NCBI GenBank assembly: GCA_030762895.1
Contig: CM061065.1
Span: forward strand, 71,408,200-71,472,199
Direction of reading: 5' to 3'
Origin: Sophora flavescens
Lineage: Eukaryota > Streptophyta > Magnoliopsida > Fabales > Fabaceae
DNA: 64,000 nt
The stretch's first letter is position 1. Each line of letters opens with the position of its first letter. The translations under genes were made by a program, and so were the position numbers. Positions 22,069-33,668 of this stretch are shown one piece after another. The notes beneath the pieces were generated by a model. The model made no database searches, was not told the origin of the DNA, and was given only the letters and a program-made list of their open reading frames with translations.

Positions 22069-22789
22069 TAGTATCTTATTATTAGGTGAAATTCATCATG
22101 CACTTACTATCTTAACACAAAAACACAAATCTTAAATTAAAAAAGATAAAATAATATTTAAAAAATCTACATAAGTCTTTATAAATATAATAAAATACTA
22201 TAATTATTTAATTATTGCGACATTTTTATTTATAATGGTATAAAATTCAAAAAGAGTAAAAGTAAAAAATTGTAAAATACAATTAGTAGTATTAGAAATT
22301 GTCCAAAAAATATATGTGAAGCCTCTAATACGAATGGGTGTTCGTTCGAGACAAACACAACAACGGTGTTGAAGTGCCACTGCATCATGATTAAAGCCTA
22401 ATAAATCCGAAAAGGCTTACCATAAAGAGTAAACCCACAATAACCGAAATCCACTAAAATCTAGAAAAGGGCAAAAAGAAACTGTCATAAGCATTGCACA
22501 TAGAAAAAGAATCAAATTAAAATCCACAAAAAATTTAGAAGTTATTTTATCAGAAATTAAGAATAGAGAATATAGGGCTTTGTTAAATAGTATATTCCAA
22601 GGGAGATTATTAGTATTCCTATCAACATATTAAAAAAAAAATTGAAACTTCACTAGAATGGCTATGGCACTACTACTACGTAAGATATCATCTGAAAGGG
22701 CCAGCAACCATACCAAACATACTTCCTCACAATGGAGACATTATCTAGATTTTAAGATGCATCATAGATGTGTACCAGATTGTTATATC
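22069..22789. other. AT-rich spacer, nothing recognised
   Basis: No ORF with coding character, RNA gene or element end could be supported here. Confidence 0.5.
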
Positions 22790-23370
22790 CAGGCAAAGTT
22801 TGCAATATTATAATCACCCATATTTCATCTTCTATAGCAATTGTTATATCCAGTCAAAGCATCCATAGAGTTGGATTCACGGATAACTTTCTTAAACCCT
22901 GCATCCCATAGAATCTGAAGGCCCTGCTGCAAAGCTATTAGGTCAGCTAACAGGCTAGTACCATGCCCAATGAACCCACAAATGCCAGTTGTTCCAGGAT
23001 TGCCTTGAACACTACCATCCACGTTTAGCTTCATATAATCCGAAGGAGGAATATGTCAGCTAACGAGATGAGCAATATCGTTTCTGCTACTGTTGGAGCT
23101 TAACAGGTCACAGTTTGAAAGAGCATCCATCTGAATTTTATGGATAACCACAGCATCTCCCATCACCTTCTGCTCTATGACATGCAAATTATGTGTTCGC
23201 CAAATCCCTGCGAGAAAAAGGCCGCTCCTAGCACCAGTTGAATAAGACTTGATCCACCTCTTAATCTCCATATTAAAGAAGGTTGAATTTGCGAGAGTCG
23301 TTTCGATTGGCAGCAGTCTCTGATTTAAATAGTATTTAAAAAAAGTAATTAGATGCAAGTAAGATAAAAT
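22790..23370 (-). pseudogene. LINE ORF2 RNase H remnant
   Basis: Minus-strand ORFs at 23358-23056 and 23034-22825 give WRTHNLHVIEQKV and then MKLNVDGSVQGNPGTTGICG, LLADLIALQQGLQILWDAGF and VIRESNSMDAL. These are hallmarks of the plant LINE/RVT_3 RNase H domain (catalytic D in NVDGS, E in LIALQQGL, D in SNSMDAL). The rest of ORF2 is missing and stops separate the two parts. Confidence 0.7.
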
Positions 23371-24246
23371 GGTACAACATATGCCAAAACTGGAATGGAT
23401 AAGTCCAGGATAACAATAATTTTATACATAAAAACAATATTATGATTGACAGTTTTTAAACTTTTAAATGATATCGGCGGTTTCAAGATGCAGATTATCA
23501 TAGTCAGATAGTCTAACTTTTCCATTCAGTTTTATTTTCATCATTAACATCACTGGAGATACTTGGTAGTCAGTACAAGAATTTCCATCTGCTGTGAAGT
23601 AATTTTAAATATGTCCAAGAAATAAAACACTATTCTGTGAAGACTTTTTTAACTCGATAAGAAATCACCAGACAATAAAAACATCCACTGGGAATACTAA
23701 TCTAAGGTTTAGCAGTTATATAAGCATTATAAGTAAATCAAGTGTCCATTTTCGGTTGCAAAATCTGATCGAACATCCAGATTTTCCCTCACAATTGCAA
23801 GCAACTGGCCTCATTGTGTGGTGTGTGTGCATGTGTACATGTGACAGTGTGAGTTATAAAAGGAACAACAGAGAAGAGAAAGACAGGATTGACCAATTTA
23901 GCTTTAAACTTTAGAGAATGACCTTTACCATGATTTGCTGATTCTTAAGCACGTCCCTCAGCCAAGCAATTATACAATACAACCATAATGCCTGGCTGCC
24001 CTATGCCCACATCTTACCCTACCCCATGTAGGTTATGAACCAAAATAAAAATCCAAAAACAAACAATTGGAAGCATCTAATTGCAGTAGCTTTGCAAGCA
24101 TGGTAAGAATCAAATTTTATAATTCAAGTGCTATAATAAATTGTGGATTATGTCGAGAGAATACTTTCTAGACTTCAGCAGCACTCACTCAAAATTTATC
24201 AAAATTCATAAAACACAATTTCCAAAGGCTTCAAAGTAAATTATCA
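23371..24246. other. Spacer, nothing recognised
   Basis: Apart from a short GT-rich run near 23817-23845, no gene or mobile-element end is visible. Confidence 0.5.
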
Positions 24247-24254
24247 CCAATAAG

Positions 24255-24896
24255 CTATGAAGCACGGACACCTCTTCGAAGTGTCGTCTCGTGTGTCGGA
24301 CACACCTCGGATACCGATACTTCTTGGACATGCCTTGGACACATGTCAGACACCCCTATGCGGTGTCACAATTAAAAAATATTTTTTTCCGGCTCGGACA
24401 CCTCTCAGACACTTCTCGGACACGACTTGGGCACTTCTCGGACACTCCTATCATCAAAAAATATTTTTTTTAAAGAAGTCAACTTAGCATTTTGAGATCA
24501 TGGGTCACCAATCCTAAATATTTTTGAAACAAATATTTTCTAAAAAGGTCATGGGTCACCAACCCCAAATTAGATCTTTTACTTTTGGAGACATAAAGCA
24601 AAATGATGCCTCTTAGCATTTTTTGTGAGGCTCATTACCATAGGACCTAACTAGTTGTTTTATAAAACATGATTCTTCTTTTTATCTTGAGATTATTTTT
24701 GTAAGAATTGCATCGTGAAACGGCTCTTAGTATTCTTTTTGTCAGGATCATTATAAAAATTATAAAGCTTAACAACTTTGTTTTTAGAAGGTGAATATAT
24801 ATATATATAAGCGGTGTCCCGGTGTCCTATGTTTTGGACATTAGCCGCTTCGTGGTGTCCGTGTCGTGGTGTCGTGTCAGAGTCGGTGTTTCATAG
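24255..24896. mobile_element. Non-autonomous DNA element with GGACAC repeats
   Basis: The left end CTATGAAGCACGGACAC and the inverted right end CTATGAAACACCGACTC form terminal inverted repeats. Dozens of GGACAC/GTGTCC motifs are concentrated in the subterminal ~200 bp on both sides. The flanks CCAATAAG (24247-24254) and CCTATAAG (24897-24904) look like an 8-bp target duplication with one mismatch, which would fit hAT. ORF-like reading frames here follow the repeats and are not taken as genes. Confidence 0.6.
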
Positions 24897-24907
24897 CCTA
24901 TAAGCAG

Positions 24908-25081
24908 AACTTGTGATTTAAAACTCACACTATAAAAAACAAATAAAGAAAACCATGTCTACTTATGATTGGAACTTGGAAGCTCCTATTATTATCATCC
25001 AATTTTTCACATAAGGACTTCTGATTTAAAACACACATTCTGAAAAAACACAAAGAAACCAATGTCTATTTATGATTGAAA
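24908..25081. repeat. Direct duplication of ~65 bp, 110 bp apart
   Basis: The segment CTTGTGATTTAAAACTCACA...ATGTCTACTTATGATTG near 24908-24972 recurs as CTTCTGATTTAAAACACACA...ATGTCTATTTATGATTG near 25018-25080. Confidence 0.6.
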
Positions 25082-25371
25082 GCAAGATAATCACACTTTA
25101 TAATTAAAAAATTTCAAAAGAGTAAGGTCACAATTTGTTTGTTTGAATGATGTTTGAAGGAATGGGAAAGGGAATGAGCAATCTTCTAAAAACCAAAGCC
25201 GACCAGCCACTTCGAGTGGTTCCACCATGAATCAATGCTATGACTGGTCAAGCACACAAAACCAGAACACCACAAGCTGACCTTAGAGTCATTAAGCGGC
25301 ATTAAACCATGTGAACGGGTTAACCAGTCACGGTTGAGGTAGTTGACCAGCTCAAGCCTTGACATACATAG

Positions 25372-26184
25372 AGGCGGATATGATAAGAGAACATGATAGG
25401 AGTAGGATAAGCTATGAGCATGATAAGCTGTTATCATATCCGACGTTTGGTGTCCACCAGATAACCAACCGGACAGCATTATAATTTAAGTATGAATTTT
25501 AAATTTTTCGTTTTTATTCTAAATGTTTTCATCTTTTATTTGATTTTAGTTTTTTTTTTTTAATTTTCATTATTTAAAATTATATAAAAAGACAAAATTA
25601 TTCCGGTGAAAAAATTACATAAATTTTTTTAAATATTGTCTAACTAAAATTAATTTTTTTATATATTTAAATATTTGTTTTTTGTTTTTACTTTACATAT
25701 AGTTAAATTATTATAATACTTTTTTATATTTTACAGTTTTTTAAAATAATATAAAATAACAAAATTAGCATTGTTATAAAATAAAAATGAATTTTAAAAT
25801 GAATTATTAATATTTTTATTATTTTCAATATTTTATATTTTATTATACCTTTTTTTGGTAACCATGTTAAATTTTATTATACTTTAAATTATTATTTTAT
25901 TATACTTTAATTATTTTATATATTATATATTTTTATATTTTATAATACTTTAAATCACCATATCCTACTTGTTACCAGAAAAAAAAAAAAACAAAACATT
26001 ATCCTATCCTGTTGAGTGCTAACCCAGCCCTCCCCTCAGGATAGAATTTTAACTAGATGGACAGGATAGGATAAGTAACAGGATTGCCTTATCCTATTCT
26101 GCTGGCTCAACAAACAACAGTTTCAGACAGGATATGATAACTTATCCTATCCTGTCTCTCTTATCCTGACCACCAAACGGGCTC
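25372..26184. repeat. Tourist-like MITE, copy A (left end lost)
   Basis: Collinear with copy B (26188-26944): both contain GATAAGCTGTTATC, CATTATAATTTAAGTATG and the AT-rich core, and both end GACCACCAAACGGGC. The left terminal repeat is missing or diverged, and copy B begins 3 bp after its end. Confidence 0.7.
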
Positions 26185-26187
26185 TTA

Positions 26188-26944
26188 GGACTCGTTTGGT
26201 GGTCAGGATAGGATAAGGACGGATAGGATAAGAGAATAGGATAGGAGTAGGATAGGATATGAGCAGGATAAGCTGTTATCCTATCTGATGTTTAGTGTCC
26301 ACCATATAACCAACTGGACAGCATTATAATTTAAGTATGAATTTTAAAATTTTTCGTTTTTATTCTAAATGTTTTTATCTTTTATTAGATTTAGTTTTTT
26401 TTTTTAATTTTCATTATTTAAATTTAAATAAAAAGACAAAATTATCCTTGTGATAAAATTACATATAATGTTTTATTTTTTTTAAATATTGTCTAACAAA
26501 AATTAATTCTTTATATTTTTAAATATTCATTTTTTGTTTTTACTTTACATATAGTTAAATTGTTAAAATAATTTTTTATATTTTACAGTTTTTAAAAATA
26601 ATATAAAATAACAAAATTAGCATTGTGATAAAATAAAAATAAATTTTAAAATAAATTATTAATATTTTTATTATTTTAAATATTTTATATTTTATTATAC
26701 CTTTTTTTAGTAATCATGTTAAATTTTATTATACTTTAAATTATTATTTATTATACTTTAATTATTTTATATATTATATATTTTTATATTTTATTATACT
26801 TTAAATCATCCTATCCTACTTGTTACCAGAAAAAAAAATCACCTTATCCTATCCTATCCTGCTGGCTCACCAAACAACAGTTTCAGATAGGATATGATAG
26901 CTTATCCTATCCTGTCTCTCTTATCCTGACCACCAAACGGGCCC
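26188..26944. repeat. Tourist-like (PIF/Harbinger) MITE, copy B, complete
   Basis: Starts GGACTCGTTTGGTGGTCAGG and ends with the inverted CCTGACCACCAAACGGGCCC. TTA is present at both borders (26185-26187, 26945-26947), the PIF/Harbinger target duplication. It is 757 bp long with no coding capacity. Confidence 0.85.
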
Positions 26945-27043
26945 TTAAGGTTTTTGCACAAGGATTTAAGATACTATTAAATAGCTTCAATCAGAGGTGG
27001 GAAGGGGCCTTTGGATGCCACACCACCCCTCAGCCCGAGGTGA

Positions 27044-27046
<3 letters not shown>

Positions 27047-27100
<54 letters not shown>
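27047..27100. repeat. (AT)n microsatellite
   Basis: 54 bp of uninterrupted AT dinucleotides. Confidence 0.97.
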
Positions 27101-27102
<2 letters not shown>

Positions 27103-28065
27103 CCCCCATAATATTACATACTAATAAGTCCTCTCAATGAGGTGATCCTACATATGCTCTTAAATAAAATGTAAAATTTCAAATACTTATAATAAAACAT
27201 ATAAGTCATATAAGTATTTAGTTTCTAATCTATTATATATATTTACTTTGCTCAAATAAATTACTTTTTTTGGTATATACTCTAAGAAATGATGGATATT
27301 AAATTAAATGTGTATCTATTATATGAAAAATAATTTGTTTTATTATATTATTGTTTCTTTGTTTTGAGTCATTTAGCTTAACAATTTCTCAACCAATATC
27401 ACATCATTTACTTTGTATGTCGTAATTTGACAAACTTATATTCAGTCTAATAATCAAACATGTTTGTCTAAACGATATTTTTGTCATATTTATTCACAAC
27501 AATTATTATAATAATTCATATCTTCAAGTTAAGTGGGTGATGAAGTGGCAAAAAAGTCCACATGTCTGTTTATAATAGGAGAACAGCACCACAAGGACCA
27601 AGGTACTGTAGGTAGGTTTTGTCCTATTATAAATTATCTAATTTCAACATTTTTACATATACACTCTTCTAATCATAAGTATAAAAATAACTTCAAATAA
27701 TAAACTCCCACAATTTATGTGTACAAAAAAATATTGAAATTAAGGCAAAAAAAACCAGGTGTTTGGAATTCATAAAGAAATTCATGGCGTTAGGAAACAC
27801 TCAAAGGAAATAAATACCTGACAAATAAACCTAGTTAGGAATTGATAAAGGAGATAGATGTGCAAGATGATTTACCTGGCCATAAAGGTGGTCTTTGTCT
27901 TTGATAATTGTGGAGCTCCAGAAAAAGAAATAATAAACAACTTTCCAAACAAGGGTGAATCTCATTTCAACATTGTAAGTCTCCAAGCCCAATCATGCTA
28001 GATTTAGCAAGAAGGGAGAGTTTGAATTTCAAAGTAACACGGTTCAGCGCATAAAACAAAAGATA
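27101..28065. other. 3' flank of the PPR gene
   Basis: AT-rich, with no ORF of coding character. The first few hundred bases below 28065 should contain the 3' UTR of the PPR gene; no defined polyadenylation site is claimed. Confidence 0.4.
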
Positions 28066-30333
28066 TTAGGTACTTGCTGGAGCATATGAATACTTTCCAC
28101 CATCAGGTAGTAGACCATCCTTGGCCATTTCAGTTAGCATGTTTAAAACAGCATCCATGTTACCTTCTTTGAAGTTAATTTCAATAAGTACTTTTGCTAG
28201 CTCAGCATCATTGAGCCTACAGCTCCTCAATATGTTCTGCATTACCTGACTCAACTCATCATTCATCCCTTCTCTGGACAAAGCTTTAATGAGAGCAATA
28301 ACAGTCACAGTATGAGAAACAAAACCACAATGCATCATCTCCGTGTTCAGATTATATGCCTTTTGAACATTTCCATATCTACAATGTTCATGTATTAGTA
28401 AATTATAAACAGCTCCATTAGGCTTATAATTCCTTTGAAGCATTGTTTTAAATACTCGATCTGCTTCATTCATTAAACCCCTCATGCCGAATCCTTTGAC
28501 CAGAGCTACCACACTCTTAAATTCATTATTACTGCAGTTTTCTATCAGAGTATTGTATGTCACATCTTTTGGTATAGACTCGTCATAAAACAACTTCAGA
28601 AGTAGCTTCTTTGCTTCTCTTGTCCTAGCTTTTTTATTTAGTCCATTAATAAGTACACTATAGGTGACATCGTCAGGCCAAAACCCCTTCTGTATCATTT
28701 CATCATGCAAATGAAGAGCCTTACTTAATTCAACCTCTGCACAATAAGCATTTATCAAACTAGTATAGGTAAATTCATCAGGTGGGAGACCCCTGTGCAA
28801 CATCTCTTGGAAGAGATCAAAAGCTTCCGCCAGTTTTCGCTGCTGACAGAGACCTTGTATAAGTGATGAATATGTAATGGCATCAGGCAATATACCCTTT
28901 TCAACCATCTCCAGCTTCATTTGGAATGCTTTTTCCAACTCTAGATGTCGGCAAAATCCAGATATAATAGTACTATAACTGACAACATCAGGGGACAACC
29001 CCCTCTCAACCATATCCCTAAAAACTCCTATGGCTTCTTCAATCCTCCCCAAAAAGCAATATCCATGGACAAGTGCATTGTAAGTTACAATTGATGGAGA
29101 GAATCCACTAACAATCATTTCACTCAAAACCTTATAAGCTTCACTCAGTAGCCCTTGCTGGCAGAACCCATCAATTATAGTTGTATAAGTTCTCTCATTT
29201 GGTCGCAGACCTCTAACACGCATCTGATCCAAAATCTCCATCGCGCGATTCAGATTCTTAGCCTTACACATACTATTGATTAATGTTGTATAAGTAACAA
29301 CATTCGGAGATAACCCCTTCCTGGTCATCTCCGCATGAAGAACAAGTGCCTCGTGGAAATTTCCCTCTTTACAGTACCCATTGACAAGCGTATTATAAGT
29401 CACTTCATCAGGAGCCAAACCTTTCCTATTCATCTCCTCCAACACCTCTCGTGTCTCACTCATCCTCCCTTCACGACACAATCCATTCAAAACCACATTA
29501 TACGAAATCAAATTTGCCTCCACGCCCTTCGCCACCATTGCTCTCAACAACTCAAACGCATCCCCAACCCTCTTCACCTTGCAACACGCATCGATCAAAG
29601 TATTAAACGTAACCACATTCGGCAAACACCCATTCCTCTCCATCTCACGCATAACACAAAACCCCTCCTCCAAGTTCCCATCAACAACAAATCCACGAAT
29701 CATAACATTATAAGTATACACATTCGGCGACACTCCATTTCTAACCATCTCTCCTAAAACACACTCTGCATCCTTAAGAGACCGTTTAAACCTCAAAATC
29801 GAATCGAGAATTGCGTTATACGACAACACACTAGGCATAAACCCATGACATTTAGCTAAATTAACAATGTTAATGGCCTTATCAATGAAACTGAGACGAG
29901 AGTAAGACTTTACCACCAAATCGAAAACCGCGGAGCTGGAATTACAGGAATGGTAGGAATCGTTGAGGCATTTAAAGACGACGGCGCCGTGGGTGTCGTC
30001 GGAGGTGTTGAGAGCGACATCCTCGGCGAGGGTTTGGGCGGACTTGTAGAGTTTGAAGCGCGTGAGGATGTGGAGGGCGAGGCACTTGCAATGGAGCGTG
30101 AGGAAAGGGTGGATGTGGGCCCAGTTGAGGAACTTGAGAGTGGTGGTTTGGTCCCATTGGGATTTGAGGAGAACGTAAGAGGCTGCTTCGGGGGTGAAGC
30201 GGGGAGAGAGAGATGGTAGGTTTTGAGGATGTCGTTTGATGTATAGGATTGCTTTGTCGCCCATGATGGTGTCGTCGGTTGAAGAACGGAGGGAGGAAAA
30301 CCAACGATGGTTGTGGGGTTTGAGAAAAACCAT
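28066..30333 (-). CDS. EMB2745: P-class pentatricopeptide repeat protein, EMB2745/At5g39710-like
   Basis: A single open frame of 755 residues with no intron, from ATG at 30333 to TAA at 28066-28068. The N-terminus (MVFLKPHNHRWFSSLRSS) is basic and serine-rich with no early acidic residues, fitting organelle import. From about residue 135 to 735 it is built of roughly sixteen 35-residue PPR motifs, for example NVYTYNVMIRGFVVDGNLEE and PNVVTYTTLINSMCKAKNLN. No E, DYW or SMR domain follows, so it is P-class. P-class PPRs bind organelle RNA base by base to protect, splice or help translate it. Motif order and sequence match Arabidopsis At5g39710 (747 residues), whose loss is embryo-lethal. The high-GC first 300 bp contrast with the AT-rich flanks. 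Dense ORFs on the other strand here are shadows. Confidence 0.93.
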   Translation of the reverse strand: MVFLKPHNHRWFSSLRSSTDDTIMGDKAILYIKRHPQNLPSLSPRFTPEAASYVLLKSQWDQTTTLKFLNWAHIHPFLTLHCKCLALHILTRFKLYKSAQTLAEDVALNTSDDTHGAVVFKCLNDSYHSCNSSSAVFDLVVKSYSRLSFIDKAINIVNLAKCHGFMPSVLSYNAILDSILRFKRSLKDAECVLGEMVRNGVSPNVYTYNVMIRGFVVDGNLEEGFCVMREMERNGCLPNVVTFNTLIDACCKVKRVGDAFELLRAMVAKGVEANLISYNVVLNGLCREGRMSETREVLEEMNRKGLAPDEVTYNTLVNGYCKEGNFHEALVLHAEMTRKGLSPNVVTYTTLINSMCKAKNLNRAMEILDQMRVRGLRPNERTYTTIIDGFCQQGLLSEAYKVLSEMIVSGFSPSIVTYNALVHGYCFLGRIEEAIGVFRDMVERGLSPDVVSYSTIISGFCRHLELEKAFQMKLEMVEKGILPDAITYSSLIQGLCQQRKLAEAFDLFQEMLHRGLPPDEFTYTSLINAYCAEVELSKALHLHDEMIQKGFWPDDVTYSVLINGLNKKARTREAKKLLLKLFYDESIPKDVTYNTLIENCSNNEFKSVVALVKGFGMRGLMNEADRVFKTMLQRNYKPNGAVYNLLIHEHCRYGNVQKAYNLNTEMMHCGFVSHTVTVIALIKALSREGMNDELSQVMQNILRSCRLNDAELAKVLIEINFKEGNMDAVLNMLTEMAKDGLLPDGGKYSYAPAST

Positions 30334-30617
30334 TTTGGTTTCAATGTTCGACCACGCAACACAGTTGCACAGGTACGGGGTTTATCGGAAGCACATCTTA
30401 CTGGAACAAAAACGTTATTTGAACAAAAGCGTTAATGAATGACTTTAAAATCGTAGGTTTTTTTTTTTGTTGTAAAAAAAAAAAAAAATACGGTGAGGGG
30501 ATGATCCCTCATTTTAAACATGAGGAGATCCTCTTATAAAGTAATTTTCATTTACCTCGTCCTAATTACTTATTGAACTTGATTAATGGGTTTACTTGTA
30601 CTATATGGGGTAACTTG

Positions 30618-30740
30618 CTTTTTTTTTTTAGCACGTTAATGTTATTATTTTTGTTAGTAGGTGGGATTTGAACTCTCAACCTCCTTATCACTCCACTTCT
30701 TAACTCCACACCCCAACCACCTTGACTACCTTATAACTTC
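30618..30740 (-). mobile_element. SINE (tRNA-derived), copy 1 of a ~122-bp family
   Basis: On the minus strand it starts TTATAAGGTAGTCAAGG, carries a pol III B-box-like GAGTTCAAATCCC and ends in an A-run. ATATGGGGTAACTTG (30603-30617) and ATATGGGATAACTTG (30741-30755) form a 15-bp target duplication with one mismatch. It is collinear with the copy at 56108-56229. Confidence 0.8.
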
Positions 30741-31080
30741 ATATGGGATAACTTGTTAACTAACAACTTTGATTAATAACGTACAAAATATCTATATTTA
30801 TATCTATATCTATATCTATATATTATATAAATCCCTCGAGATAATTATTTATCGATATTTATATCTCTATCTATATATATTATATAAATCCCATGAGGAA
30901 AGTTTTCATACAAATATTGGATGGCAGCTAATTATTTATCAGATTTATTTATAATAAAATAAAATATTTGAATTGATTTTAAATTATTTGTCTTCTATAG
31001 GCAATAAATGTTTAAAGCCCATTTGCTTCAATCAATCATGATAAAAATATTTTCAAAATATTTAAAAAGTAGTGACAATC

Positions 31081-31269
31081 TTTTTTGATTTCCCAAGGTA
31101 TCATCCACGCGTAACTGTAGATAATAATCTCTCGATATACTGGACTGCATTGAAAGGTTGACCTCTCCTAACCAGATTTTCTCCATACACAATAATCAGG
31201 GATCGAATCCCTAACCACTTGCTTAAGGGGTCGAAGCCAGTTATCACTCGGACCAACCACGTGTTGGTA
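31081..31269 (-). mobile_element. SINE (tRNA-derived), second family
   Basis: On the minus strand it has an A-box-like GTTGGTCCGAGTG and a B-box-like GATTCGATCCC about 40 bp later, and ends with an A-run (TTTTTT at 31081 on plus). The target duplication AAGTAGTGACAATC (31067-31080) / AAGTAGTGGCAATC (31270-31283) has one mismatch in 14. Confidence 0.85.
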
Positions 31270-31397
31270 AAGTAGTGGCAATCAGTCCGTAATTATGCAG
31301 AACTTTTTCCAAAGCTTAGGATTCAAATTTGAAATTATTATTTAATAAACATGATAATATTCCATGTGTTTTTAAGTCTGCACGGAAAACATGTTTT

Positions 31398-31401
<4 letters not shown>

Positions 31402-31444
<43 letters not shown>
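31402..31444. repeat. (AT)n microsatellite
   Basis: About 43 bp of AT dinucleotides. Confidence 0.95.
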
Positions 31445-31448
<4 letters not shown>

Positions 31449-33424
31449 GAAGCATTGTCATGAACATGTATACATCCGGGAAGCATGTTTTGTCTTGGAT
31501 TGAATTTGTCGATATAGCTTCATTATAATTGAACACATATCAATTTTATGTTGTCATGAATGTACAACGCATATGTAATTTCTTACTAACTGAAAAGTTG
31601 TTAATAATGTTGATATTGTCTTTGTTTTCTTCGTAACAATTGTTAGCATACAAGATTTAGTATAAACAAACTTATTAATATATCATAGATTGTTTACTAA
31701 CAGGTTGTTTCAAACATGCCTAAAAACGAAACTGCTAGTTCCAATATATAATAATTGTCCTTCAATCACTTTAACATCTTTTCATTTTTTTTACCCGGTT
31801 CATTACTTCATTACTGCTCTACCTTCTCTCTGTCTTTTCCCTATCTCCCTCTCTCTCAATATTTTTTCCTTTCTCTCTCAATCGAGACAGCCTGACGTGA
31901 GGAGACCGTCGCCACCGCCGAAGTGAAGAGACTGCCACTGCCGCTGATTTGAGGAGACCACCGCCAATCGTCTTCTCTACACATTGTGACTAGACAGCCA
32001 TGAGAGCAGAAGACAAGGGTGGTGTAAGGAACTTCCTCCGTGATCCGTCGTCCGAGGCCATACTGGAGCACTGTCGTCGCCGATGTGCCTTTCTTCTGCT
32101 TTTGTGAGTGTTCTCGCTCCTTTTACCCTTCTTTTCACTTTTCCCCAAATTGATAATGAAACCCTAAAATCCAAACTTTCTTTCATTTGAAACCTTAACC
32201 CTCTTTGCATATTTTGAAGCTTGGGTTGTTGAATGTTTGTTTCTGTGAGGGGTATGTATTATTTTCTTTTTTTGAATATGTGCCATATGTGATATAGCTA
32301 TAATCCATTTCATATTCCTTTATTATCTGAGTTGTGATTCCATGATATTATCAGGAATAGTTTAAGATATTATTTTTAATCACTCAATTGTATGCATCTA
32401 TTCACTATACTCATTTGCTAGAGGGGACAAAAGTGATGTTACTTTGTTGATTCACGTTGTTTTTGGTGAATAAACAAAGAACTGTGATGATTCACATTTC
32501 CTCTTATTAAAAGCTTTGTATTTTTCTTTTATTATCTTAAGAAGACAAAAAAAAAATCTTATATTACTATTAATTACTATCCATATGTATGATGTTTGTT
32601 GATTTCTTGAGGTCATTTGACAGGGGTATTCACCACTTAGATAGAAACTGTACAAGGAAAGGAGACAGTTTCAAGGAACCTAGACCCCAATTTTCTCACC
32701 AAGAAGCTTGCAAATAGATATGAAAATCTAGAAAATATGATTGTAGGTGAGTGTATGTTTCCTTTTTTTATGATCTGGCACCTATTTGACTGAGTATTCT
32801 GAATGGTTAAGCTTCTTTTCCTTCTCTATGTATGATGTAATTGTCATTTGTTATTTGGATTTCTCATGTTTTAATGAATAACAGGATGATATATTATTCA
32901 TAGTTTACTTTCAGATGCAGATTTAAGGGTGAAAAATGCTTACAGATTTAAGCCTTGTGGCAGTTGCTGTTTCAACTTACAATGTGCAAAGGTACTACTT
33001 AAGGGTTTGATATTTAAGCTTTCATCCATGATTTACGCTCCTTTTGGCTGGCTATTTTCTTCACCCATGGTTTTCACTGCACACATTGATCTATTATGAA
33101 CATCCTAAAACTGCAAAGAGAAATTCCAACATTTTGTATGAGTGAACTAATTTTGTTTTTAGACAATTTCACAACCCACGTTTAAGTTATGTTATGTTTT
33201 GGCATGCCTTTTATTTCATGTATCTTGCATGAAGGTGAGATTGCTTTTTAAATTAAAGCTCAAAGTTGGATTAGAGGTAAAGTAATTTAAAAATAGGACC
33301 AAAGAAATTCAATGTGTGGATTGTTTTAGATGAGGGCATATTGAAGGCTTTAATGTTTGAGTATGGGCGTCCAACCTTTTGTTGAAAAAGATGTTATATC
33401 TATGCGAGAAAGAGAAGTATTCTG
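31445..33424 (+). other. Spacer with weak exon-like pieces
   Basis: A pyrimidine-rich, leader-like tract (31780-31890) precedes a short ATG frame (31999: MRAEDKGGVRNFLRDPSSEA) in GC-richer sequence. Two more open pieces follow: near 32643-32746 (ETVSRNLDPNFLTKKLANRY, ending at a GTGAGT donor) and near 32914-32990 (DADLRVKNAYRFKPCG). They could be exons of a degraded or transposon-captured gene. I do not recognise the protein and the splice model is not secure. Confidence 0.25.
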
Positions 33425-33668
33425 TTTTTTTAAGCAAAGATAGGGTGCAAAGGCATCATTATGGACCTAGACATCCCAACTATATATATTGGCACCCCTA
33501 GATCCAACAATCATCTGCAGCACCCTAAAAATTATAATTAAAAAAGAAAAAGGTCAATTACAAAGAATGGGTGGACTAAGCCAAACCCATGAACTAACAG
33601 AACCTATAAGCAGCCATAAAGAACCTATTCCTACTGAAATCCTCTAAAACAAAAATAGGAACTAAGTC

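Noticed and set aside
24257..24487. Two plus-strand ORFs of 60-76 codons rich in D-T and H-L-S
   Set aside because: They translate the GGACAC repeat of a non-coding element; the overlapping frames look equally regular.
27047..27100. CRISPR-like or regulatory array
   Set aside because: It is a simple AT microsatellite; nothing prokaryotic is present in this window.
29335..30362. Several 89-150-codon ORFs on both strands over the 5' part of the PPR gene
   Set aside because: They overlap the intact 755-codon PPR frame, sit in its GC-rich section, and show no domains. They are frame shadows.
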